From the NCBI RefSeq assembly GCF_958979055.1, contig NC_084897.1, positions 24,269,628 through 24,333,627 on the forward strand: a stretch of 64,000 nucleotides of DNA. Reading direction: 5' to 3'. The position numbers and the translations under genes are program-made. Positions 43,356-53,067 of this stretch are shown piece after piece (positions within the stretch are counted from its first letter, which is position 1; each line of letters starts with the position of its first letter). Source of the DNA: Alnus glutinosa (taxonomy: Eukaryota > Streptophyta > Magnoliopsida > Fagales > Betulaceae). Under the pieces are notes generated by a model. The model saw only the letters and a program-made list of their open reading frames with translations, had not been told where the DNA came from and made no database searches.

Positions 43356-44520
43356 GTATATGTACTATAGATTATTTTGAATTTGAAAATGGCGGCGCGC
43401 GGGAGACGTGTAATTAAAATGCACGTCCCCCATTGTAGAAATTTTGTTTAATTAAAAAAGATATATATATATATATAATTTAACAACGTAAAAAATTGGT
43501 AGGGTTTAGGGTTTTAGTTTCTTAGGGTTTAGGGTTTAAGGTTAAGATTTTTGTTTTTAGTGTTAGGAATTTTATTTTTAGAAAGTGTAGGATATTTTTG
43601 TTTAAGCCCGGGTTTATGGTTTAGGGTTTAAGGTTAGGATTTTTGTTTTTTGTGTTAGGGTTTCTTTTTTTAGAAAGTGTAGGTTTTTTTTTTCTTAGGG
43701 TTTAGGGTTTAGGGTTCGTTATGGTTTAAGCTTTGGGTTTGGTTTTAGAAAATGTACGATTTATTTTTTTTATTTTTTATTTTTAAAATTTTTTTTAAGG
43801 ATCTAGGATTAGGGTTTAGGGTTTAGGGTTTAAGGTTTTACTTTCTTAGGGATTAGGGTTTAAGTTTATGATTTTTGTTTTTAGTGTTAGGAATAATTTT
43901 TTTAGAAAGTGTTGGATATTTTTGTTTAAGGGTTTAGGGTTTAAGGTTAGGATTTTTGTTTTTAGTGTTAGGGTTTCTTTTTTTAGAAAGTGTAGGTTTT
44001 TTTTTTCTTAGGGTTTAGGGTTTAGGGTTCGTTATGGTTTAAGGTTAGGGTTTGGTTTTAGAAAATGTAGGATTTTTTTTATTTTTTTTTATTTTTTTTA
44101 TTTTTTTTAAGGATCTAGGATTAGGGTTTAGGCTTTAGGCTTTAAGCTTTAGGGTTTTACTTTCTTAGGGTTTAGGGTTTAAGTTTATGATTTTTGTTTT
44201 TAGTGTTAGGAAAAAAGTTTGTAGAAAGTGTTGGATATTTTTGTTTAAGGGTTTAGGGTTTAAGGTTAGGAATTTTGTTTTAGTGTTAGGGTTTCTTAAT
44301 TTAGAAAGTGTAGGATAATTTTTTTTTTAGGGTATAGGGTTTAAGGTTTAAGGTTAGGAATTTTGTTTTTAGTGTTAGGGTTTCTTTTTTTAGAAAGTGT
44401 AGGATATTTTTGTTTAAGGGTTTAGGGTTTAGGGTTTAAGGTTTAAGGTTAGGAATTTTGTTTTAGTGTTAGGGTTTCTTTTTTTAGAAGTGTAGGATTT
44501 TTTTTTTTTTTAAATACACG
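43356..44520 (+). repeat. Second degenerate telomere-like array
   Basis: From about 43500 the same words as in the first array return on the + strand ('ttttagtgttagggtttcttttttta', 'gaaagtgtagg', 'aaggatctaggattaggg'), so the two arrays derive from one another or from a common source. Confidence 0.85.
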
Positions 44521-44543
44521 TCCCGAAATGTATTTGCATGCAT

Positions 44544-44639
<96 letters not shown>

Positions 44640-45079
44640 TTATTTATATAATTTAACCACATAAAAAAAAATACAAACCCATGCAGCCTGGGTTTAAAAA
44701 AAAATACCGTACATATAGCTAAACTTTACGCGCTAAAAGTAAACCGTAAACTTTAATTTAAAACTAAACCCTAACCCTAAAATTAAACTCTAACACTAAG
44801 TATATATACTATATTAAACCCTAAATAAAAAATAAAAACTAAAACCTAACCATAAAATTAAACTCTAACCCTAAGTGCATAGACTATATATAGCTATAAA
44901 CTATAATCCTAATTAAGGGTACGTACTGTATATAGTCATAAACCCTAACCCTAATCCTCGTGATTTAATATATATATTTAAAAGTATACAATAATAACAC
45001 ATGAAAAATATATTGACATTATTATTCAAAAAATGTAAAATCAATAAAATTATAACCCATAGCTTTAAGTGTATATATT
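44521..45079. repeat. (TA)n run and 'aaccctaa'-bearing AT-rich sequence
   Basis: A (TA)n run lies at about 44558-44635. After it, scattered 'ctaaccctaa' words on the + strand alternate with AT-rich sequence. No gene is seen. Confidence 0.7.
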
Positions 45080-45640
45080 ATATATACCTATACAACATAA
45101 AACCCAAACCCTAAGTGTATATACTATATATAGTGATAAACCTTAACCCTAAGTATATATACTATATATAGCGATAAACCTTAACCCTAAGTATATATAC
45201 TATATATAGCTATAAACCCTAACCCTAAGTGTATATACTATATATAGCGATAAACCCTAACCCTAAGTATGTATACTATATATAGCTATAAATCCTAAGT
45301 TTAAGTGTATATACTATATATATCGGAACAATCTAATTTTGAACTGCTCATGATTTAATATATATATATATTTAAAAGTGTACAATAATGACACGTGAAA
45401 AATATATTGACATTATTATTCATTAAACGTAAAATCAATAAAATTATAACACATAGCCCTAAGTGTATATATTATATATACCTATAAACCCTAAGTGTAT
45501 ATACTATATATATCGATAAACCATAATCCTAAGTATATATACTATATATAGGTATAAACCCTACCCCTAAGTGTATATACTATATATAGCTATAAACCCT
45601 AACCCTAAGGGTATGTACTATATATAGCCATAAATTTATG
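45080..45640. repeat. Tandem ~39-bp repeats with telomere-like words
   Basis: Units of about 39 bp combine 'gtatatactatatatagc' with 'gataaaccctaaccctaa'. Around ten units occur at 45110-45300 and 45480-45640, separated by a segment (about 45340-45470) that repeats 44955-45070. Confidence 0.8.
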
Positions 45641-46198
45641 AGGGACTAAACTATAAGTATTTAATTCATTATGTAGCGCAGAACTCTAAAAATAATTGCA
45701 TTTACTATATATAGACATAAATAAAAAGGTTACTGTATATAGTTTCTAAACCGTTTACATGCATGCATATCTATATATATAGTATTAATTATAGGTTTTT
45801 TAACTTTGTTATGTTTAAAATTTTTTTTTGGTTTCTAAACGTAGATGGTGTATAAAACTAAACCCTAATTTAAACTATTTGGTTTAATTATATATTTAGC
45901 ACCAAATTTGTTTAATTATGCATATAGTACAATATGTAAATTAGGTTAGGGTTTACGTGCTTATTAGTATACTATATATATATAAATAAGGAACCTAAAA
46001 AGTTTAAATTCCAACCAACAAATTTACATATAGCATATAGTACAATTTGTAAATTAGGTTAGGGTAATCTACACCGTATTTTTGGATTAGATTTGTATGA
46101 TTAATAATGTAAGGAGTTTTTTTTTTTAATTTTTTTTTTAAATAATTAATACAACACAGAATTTTTTTTTTTAATATATATTTGGCGAATTAATAAAT
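45641..46198. other. AT-rich spacer before the right array, no gene
   Basis: AT-rich sequence with 'ttaggttagggtt' words near 45940 and 46055 but no clear repeat structure and no coding sequence. Confidence 0.5.
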
Positions 46199-46540
46199 TT
46201 TTGACACGTGTATTAGTACACGTGTCCATTTGGACACGCATATGAAATACACGTGTCCAATTGGACGCGTGTATTCATGCACGCGTCCAAAATTGACACG
46301 TGTAATAATACACATGTCCATTTGGACACGCATATGGAATACACGTGTCCAATTGGGCACGCGTATTCAGACACGCGTCCAAATGGACACGTGTAGTAAA
46401 TACGCGTGTCCAAATGGACACGTGTATTCAATACACGTGTCCATTTTGGACGGCTGAACAATTTGACACATGTCATGGGAGACACGTGTCAAATTGGACG
46501 CGTGTCTACAGTAATGGGTACTGTAGACACGCGTCAAAAT
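46199..46540. repeat. Right subterminal palindrome array of the CACTA element
   Basis: At least nine CACGTG hexamers plus several CGCGTG/CACGCG variants within 'TTGGACACGTGTAT…ATACACGTGTCCAA' units. The motif differs from the left array mainly in GTCC/GGAC against GTCA/TGAC outside the core. Confidence 0.85.
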
Positions 46541-46561
46541 GACAGTATTTTTGTAGTGGTG

Positions 46562-46849
46562 GAAGTGAATATGTTTATGTTGGATTTTATTATTTGAATT
46601 TTCATTTATATGTTAGTGCATGCGAGTGTGTGGACAATGGAGATAATTGTTTTGGATTATTGATTTTTTTATGCCAACATTACAACGGCTAGAGGGGGGT
46701 TAGCGGTTGGCGGTTGGCGGTTGGCGGTTATATAACGGCTAGCCCCTTAGGTGGTTAACGGAGGCAGTTATTAATTTCCAATAACCGCTTAGGCGATTGC
46801 GGTTTTAGCTAATTAATAACCACTAACCGTAATCGTCTTTTTACCCCTA
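46562..46849 (+). mobile_element. Right end of the older hAT transposon split by the CACTA element
   Basis: The flank continues the sequence left of the CACTA insertion. From 46683 it is full of 'gcggttggcggtta', 'ataacggctagcc' and 'ccgcttaggcg' words and ends CTTTTTACCCCTA at 46849, like the right end of the hAT-like element at 22740. Together with the transposase remnant at 30360-30980 it marks one hAT element. Confidence 0.65.
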
Positions 46850-46912
46850 ATTTGTAGGTGAGAAGGTTGTGAAAACGCAGCATATATATTTGACCTTTTA
46901 AGTTACATAAAA

Positions 46913-46958
<46 letters not shown>

Positions 46959-48624
46959 AAAGGAGAAAGAGACGCTCTCCGTAAAAGTCTTGAAAGATAT
47001 AGACTAATATAACATACGTATTACTTATAAGTAACTACTAATTAAGTCTACTATACATAATTATATTTATAAAACCAATTTTTTTTATTAATACACATTT
47101 ATACCTATATATTAATATATTACGAATAAGTTAACGATAAGAGCTCAACTTATACGAGTAGTTTTCACAAATATTAACCGAGTGAAATTAACTGGGTTTA
47201 TCTAAACCAAACTAAAGCTTGTACGAGAGCGGCCAGCTTGCTTTAACTACCCTAATCACACTAAATATTTTATATATATACTTGTCCAAATATGAACCTC
47301 TATATATATATATATATATATATCATTAACATCATCGATCGCAATCAATTATTATATTTGTTAATTTCAATTTAAAATAAATATTTAAAATGAGAAACTG
47401 CACAGAAGATATCTATTATCTATAGACAGTGACAAAAACGATTAATTAAATATTAGGTATCTTCTCAGGGCCACTCACTCATATATCAACGTCAAAAACA
47501 AGATTGGTGGAGCATACTTTGACTTAATATGTACCTTAATTTATGTATCATTAACATCACGTACGTACGTACAATGTACATGTCATTCATTATATTTGTT
47601 AATTTCAATTTAAAATCAATGTTTCAAATTAATTAAAATGAGAAAATGCGCAGAAGATGTCTAGAGATAGACAACCATGAAGAAAAAAACGATTAAATTA
47701 AACGAAGTTGGTTTTTTTTTATATAGATGAACGAAGTTGTTAAGTATCTTCTCATGCAGGTCATTCATTCAACGCCAAAAACATGATTGTTGGACGAAGT
47801 TGTTGAGTATTTTCCTGGGAGCTAGCAATCTTCACTAACGACAAAAACAAGATTGTTGCGTTGGGCTTATTATAAGTTATAAGAGAAAGAGCTTCCTCTA
47901 ATACTATGAAATGACTTTGACCAATTAATATATACTAATCTTGGCATATTAGATTTTTTTTTTTTTTTTTTTCTAATTGAATGTGGGAAAAGGATTACAA
48001 GATTGTATCTTTCCTGCTTCTTATCCTACTCGAAGAGAGGATAAAAGATCCTATAAGAAAGGAAAGATAAATAAATAAATGGCATCAACTGATAATGATG
48101 ACTGGATAGTGTGGTGGTCTTGTTTGAGGTTTGGTGGGATCCACCCACTCACATGGTTCTACTAATGTTGGTGATTGTGCACAGTGAAAGGAGCTTTTCC
48201 CACTTAAGAATCTGTTACAACTGGATCACTCCAGACAAAGCCTGAAAGGCTGAAACACAGCCCGTTCTCACCAGACGTACACCAGGTATACTAAATACTA
48301 AATTATTGGCAATTTGGCATCCCCTCTATTTTAATAAGTCATGGCCAAAGGAGCTGTGGACCATGTCGTTTAATATTGAAAATGGAGTTACATAACTTAC
48401 ATGCTCGGATCGAGTTGTGACCACCGACCACCACCTACCGTTTACACTAGCTATTTCGCCATCTCTTCTTTGCTTTTTCCTTCTGTTTTTTTCTATATAA
48501 AGCACATCTTCATCAAGAGACGACTCAAGCTAGACCAGCAAATCCATATTCCTTTTTCTCTCCATCTAGTTCAAGCAAGCAACACACTCAGTTCTCTTAA
48601 CGCTAAAACTCTCTCGATCTCAAT
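46850..48624 (+). promoter_or_regulatory. Upstream region of MTD copy 4 with internal duplication and TATA box
   Basis: A (TA)n run lies at 46921-46956. A segment at about 47340-47513 is repeated, diverged, at about 47585-47795: both carry 'attatatttgttaatttcaatttaaaat', a 'gcagaagat' word, 'aaaaacgatta', 'ttctca' and 'caaaaacaagattg'-like words; a shorter third copy of the end lies at about 47802-47857. TATATAAA at 48494-48501 lies about 125 bp before the ATG at 48625, a fitting distance for a core promoter with a short 5' UTR. No other gene is seen. Confidence 0.6.
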
Positions 48625-50740
48625 ATGATCACAAAGGCACCAGCAGAAGAACACCCGGTGAAGGCCTTTGGCTGGGCTGCTACAGACCAGTCTGGCCATC
48701 TCTCTCCGTTCAACTTCTCTCGAAGGTAATTAAAGTCTCCATTTTAATTTATTATCTTGCGTTAATAAATATTTACTATTACAAAATCACTACCAGTACA
48801 ACTGCGATGACGATGACGATAATATAAATGATTTTTGTATATATATATATATATATATATATGCAGGGCAACAAACGATGATGATGTAAGGTTTAAGGTG
48901 TTGTATTGTGGAATCTGTCACAGCGACCTTCACAACTATCAAGAACGATTGGGGCATCTCAACTTACCCTATTGTTCCTGGGTACGCACTTTTCACTTCA
49001 ATATTCTAAAATCCAGGATCGATTAGATTTGTTTTTCTTTTTTTAAAAAAATAAATAAATAAATAAAATTATGGGCCTTGCCGTAGTTGCATATATTTAA
49101 GTGCAGACAATTCATAAAAAAAAAAAATTCTTATTGTAAATGCGACCAATATTCAAGTGTTCATGATTTTGAGATAAATAAACTTATTTTACATTTCTCA
49201 ATAATTTTAGTTTTAAGAGTCCACTAAAGTACCATTGTCGTCTTTATTATTAAATGGGAACCCAGTACAAACTTATTTAAGAAAAAATTGTATTATTGAT
49301 CCTTGTAGTTAGTTTAAATTACAAATCGCTATATCTAGTATTAAAATTATTTTGAAAATCTCTTAGTTGACTTAATTTACAAATTTCACATTGAAGTTAA
49401 AATTAATTTTATTTATTTAATTTAGTGAACAAAAAATAAAAAAAGTATCTGATGTTCACGGTCAACCTAGTATACAACCGACCCTTTTATGTTGGACGAC
49501 CCATAATTGCCGGGTCTCTTTATTATGTCCTTATCTTTTTATTTTATTATTGAAATTAAGCGGACATTTTTATTAAAGAAAAATTACGAGTTTCTTTGCA
49601 TCTCCGTTAATTAGAAAAAGCTTTTGTTAATTAAAATTTTGACTTGCAGGCACGAAATCGTTGGAGAAGTCACAGAAGTGGGGAGCAAGGTGAAGAAAGT
49701 TAAAGTGGGAGAGAAAGTGGGTGTTGGATTCATCGTCGGTGCATGCCACTCCTGCGAGAACTGCAACAATGACCTTGAAGTTTATTGTTCAGAAATGTTG
49801 TTCACCTACAATTCCGTTTTCCACGACAAAACAATCACATATGGAGGCTACTCAGACACAATGGTAGCTAAAGAGCGCTACATCGTTCGCTTTCCGGAAA
49901 ACATGCCACTTGACGCCGGAGCTCCACTCCTATGTACTGGAATCACAGTTTACAGTCCCCTAAAATATTTTGGTCTTGTCGAGCCGGGTAAGCATATTGG
50001 GATTGTCGGCCTGGGTGGTCTTGGCCATCTCGCTGTTAAATTTGCAAAGGCTTTTGTGGTCAAAGTGACGGTAATTAGCAGCTCCATTACCAAGAAGGAC
50101 GAAGCCTTGGAACATTTTGGTGCTGACTCATTTTTAATTAGCCGTGACCAAGAACAAATGCAGGTAAATTTCTCATGTTTTGCAATTTCTGTGATTGATG
50201 CTATTTCCTGTATGCGTTTCCAAAGATTGGGTTCGTAATTTTGATTACGTATTAAATTCGTGCAGGTTGCCATGAACACAATGGATGGTATCATCGATAC
50301 GGTATCTGCTGTGCACCCAATTTTGCCATTAATAGGTCTGTTGAAGTCCCATGGAAAATTTGTTATGCTGGGTGCGCCGGACAAGCCGCTCGAGCTACCA
50401 GTCTTTCCTCTGCTTTTGGGTAATTTCATATACAAGACAAATGACAAATTTTGTCATCGTTATATATATATTTATGTTAGATTCCTCTTTTATTTTATTG
50501 ATTTAAAAGTATTTGTGAAAACAGGAAGGAAGATGGTTGTGGGGAGTGCTTTGGGCGGAATGAAGGAGACACAAGAGATGATTGACTTTGCAGCAAAACA
50601 TAACATCACGGCGGACATTGAGGTTATTTCGATGGAGTACGTGAACACGGAACACGGCAATGGAGCGCCTTGCTAAGGGTGATGTTCGGTACCGATTTGT
50701 AATCGATGTTGGAAACACCTTGGCTGCTACCAAGCCTTGA
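48625..50740 (+). pseudogene. MTD: Mannitol/cinnamyl-alcohol dehydrogenase copy 4, two frameshifts
   Basis: Exons 48625-48725, 48867-48981, 49650-50163, 50266-50419 and 50525-50740 keep GT-AG borders. Exon 1 is three bases longer than in the other copies and starts [20 protein letters not shown], so this is the most divergent member. Exon 2 is 115 bp instead of 114: one extra base just after the CHSDLH codons (near 48943-48946) shifts the frame before the GHE motif. Exon 5 is 216 bp instead of 209 because AACACGG is doubled (50644-50650 and 50651-50657), giving an early stop near 50676. Exons 3 and 4 are open, with the four-cysteine loop, LLCTG and GLGGLGH. Two independent lesions argue for a pseudogene rather than a single sequencing error. 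Splice variants that bypass exon 2 would also lose the first zinc ligand. Confidence 0.85.
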
Positions 50741-50744
50741 AGAC

Positions 50745-50785
<41 letters not shown>

Positions 50786-51357
50786 ATCTACTTTTGTACT
50801 TTCAATTCGAATAACCTTCAGTAAAATGAAAAGTTGGAACATTCCTACCATTATAAGATTATTTGCGCACCCTTACATGCACATCTTCGCTTAACTCCTT
50901 AAATTTTTATTATTTTTCTAATTATTGCCTCAAATTTTTTAAAAAAATCAATTTAATATAGCAAAATTCTAATTAAATAAAAGAGCTTCCATGAGTTAAT
51001 TGAGTTCCTAGTCGTTTACGGCTATTCAGTCGGTGTGAAAAACAAGGCGGTTACGTACAACAATTGAAAACAACTTTGACTTTTCATACACCCATCAAAA
51101 AAAGTGAGAAAAGAAAAGAACACGTGGCGTGGGAGAAGTGCCACATTTCGTCGATCATCCTACATTTCTTCAAGGCTGAAGTGAGAGAAACTGACCGAGA
51201 AGCGTTTTGTGCATGGGGCAGAAACTAATTGCGTGTGAGATGGTGCCAACGAGCAGCCGGGAAAAGAGCTGAGACAAGGGTATGCTGTGAGCAGTGATAT
51301 AAAATATTTTACTTATATCACATCATATCATATAAAAGTAGAACAATTACTCTTGAA
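50741..51357. other. Poly-A run after copy 4 and intergenic sequence
   Basis: An A-run of about 38 bp (50745-50782) begins six bases after the copy 4 terminal stop codon. The rest is ordinary AT-rich intergenic DNA with no gene seen. Confidence 0.55.
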
Positions 51358-51539
51358 GAGTAATTCTAAACGTCATACCCATATCCATTTTGTGTCCCTC
51401 TAAAAATGATGTGGCTTTTAAAATCACCATGTGATCAAAATTCAATTTTGATCAATCACAAGCTCAATGGTGATTTTAAAAGCCACCTCATTTTTAAAGG
51501 GACACAAGAGGGACATGGGTATAACATGTAGCATTACTC
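51358..51539. mobile_element. Fold-back MITE with ~70-bp inverted repeats
   Basis: The first ~70 bp (GAGTAATTCTAAACGTCATA…) and the last ~70 bp (inverse GAGTAATGCTACATGTTATA…) are inverse complements with few mismatches, meeting in a short central loop. Both arms share 'aaaaatgatgtggcttttaaaatcacca'-like sequence. The flanks give no convincing target duplication. A diverged relative lies near 57735-57905. Confidence 0.75.
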
Positions 51540-52657
51540 ATATTTCAAGTCTTTTAGAACGAATTGTGTTGAGTAATGCTTAATAAACCATACTTTTGAG
51601 GAGAAAGAAGCTCTCGTTTTTCCACTGTGGGAGAGAAAGCCGTTCGTTTAAGTTTGTCGCCAGGGGAGGGTGGCTTCACGCCTCCCTCCTCCCGGTAAGC
51701 GCTTTCTCTTAGCCCTCTTGGGCTATGGAGTGATTTTGCTCCTCCATAGTGTGTACCAATGGAGATTAGGTTTTCTCCCAGTCATTTGGATTGTGAAGTT
51801 TTGTTCCCCCGGTAGTTTCGGTGACGACTATTTTCCCCTAGTCTTTGTTTGGGCTATGGTGGTTGTTGCTTCTTTGTTTTTCTTCTAGTTTATTTCTTTG
51901 GATTCAGGCATGAAGACTTAAGTTCAAGCCGACCAATTGGGAGAGAGACCGCTCTGTGCTGTTTAATCGACGGTGGTTCTCTGGCCGGACCTTCGCTTTT
52001 TTTTAATTTTTTGAAGCCAGATCTACGCATCCTCGTTGATTTCTGGTAAACAAGCGCTGCCCAGCAGCATTGTCCGTTGTTCTTCGCTCCAGCCGCCGAA
52101 AGCAGTGGTCGTGCCAATCGTCGGAGCATGGCGTGTGGCTTTCACGCGCCATGGAGCTTTGTTCCCTGGGCCGCGCGTGTGGGTCACGTTCCAATTTTTC
52201 AAGCCATGTACGGTGGTTTTTGGGGTTTAGGACAACCAATCTACTGTTTGGGGGTTGTCAATGGCGGCCCGTGTCCCACACGCGCTGTCGTCTGACAAGG
52301 ACTGCCTCTGCCTCTCTGCTTCTGACTTGGATTGGGTGTTTCTGTCTGTTGTGTGTGTATTCCTTTTGTGTCTACGGTACAATCTGCCGTTGCAATACCC
52401 TTATTTTAATGGGAATATTGGTTGGCTTGTTGCTAGATCGACCCCCTTTTATTTTTGAGAGTAAGCGTTATTGTAAAGGGAGGCTCAAATGTTTATTCTT
52501 GTAAGATTTGTGTTCTGCATAGGAAGCTGTTTTTAAGTCAGATCCTTCTGACTTAGAGTTCAAGGGTCTTGTACCTCTTGTCTCAATATGTAAGCCTTTG
52601 GACTTTTTCAGTAATATATCGTAGCACATGCTACTTGTTTAAAAAAAAAAAAAAAAA
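51540..52657 (+). mobile_element. Poly(A)-tailed retroposon-like sequence
   Basis: A GC-richer stretch from about 51590 ends in 'tttaaaaaaaaaaaaaaaa' (tail at about 52640-52656) with typical 3'-end sequence before it. This layout suggests a 5'-truncated LINE or a processed transcript copy. No reverse transcriptase or recognisable protein was found in three frames, so its source is unknown. The 7-mer GATGGTG follows the tail and also occurs at about 51239, which is too short to be proof of a target duplication. Confidence 0.4.
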
Positions 52658-53067
52658 GATGGTGTCGGTCCTTTTTGATATTTGTGTCAAAAACTATTAT
52701 CTTGTACAGTTACAAACTATAAGTTCGTGTTTATTGTGCATCGCAAAAACTTGTCTTGCAACTGAATGTTTGAATTCGTTTTGCTGTGTGATTTTTTTTT
52801 TTAATATATTTAAAATTGTGAATATTGAAAAAATTTATGTTCTGAAATTATGTTTGGATAGTTTAGAATTGGGGTCATATGCGCGAAACGGATACTCGTA
52901 GCCAAAGTTATGGCCAAATTACTGCAGCGCACTCGGAAATTGCCCCAATTAGGCCAAATTACGATTTCTTGCCAATTTTGCGCTGATCCGCCTGCTCCAG
53001 GTATTTCAACGCCATTATTGTGCAATCTGACAACTCAGCATCATCAGACTCGGATCCTCCTGCATCA
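52658..53067. other. Unassigned sequence up to the copy 5 breakpoint
   Basis: From about 52860 the base composition rises in GC and some words recall retrotransposon gag regions, but no domain is recognisable. It ends abruptly where copy 5 exon 3 begins. Confidence 0.4.

Larger units (their letters stand above)
31244..46558 (-). mobile_element. CACTA (En/Spm-type) transposon, 15.3 kb, complete ends
   Basis: The left end reads CACTACAAAAATG and the right end ATTTTTGTAGTG, a 12-bp inverted repeat. GTG lies on both sides (31241-31243 and 46559-46561), the 3-bp duplication expected for this superfamily. Two minus-strand genes lie in order 5'-TNP2-type, TNPA/Transposase_24-type-3' as read on the minus strand. 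Subterminal regions are rich in GACACGTGTC palindromes. The non-coding part from 38.8 to 46.2 kb is filled with telomere-like repeats, a GA tract and AT-rich repeats. Because both genes have premature stops this copy is probably non-autonomous now, but intact ends could still be moved in trans. Confidence 0.92.

Noticed and set aside
51239-52664. GATGGTG as a target duplication of the poly(A)-tailed sequence
   Set aside because: Seven bases at this distance can match by chance and a MITE lies in between; not strong enough to set borders.
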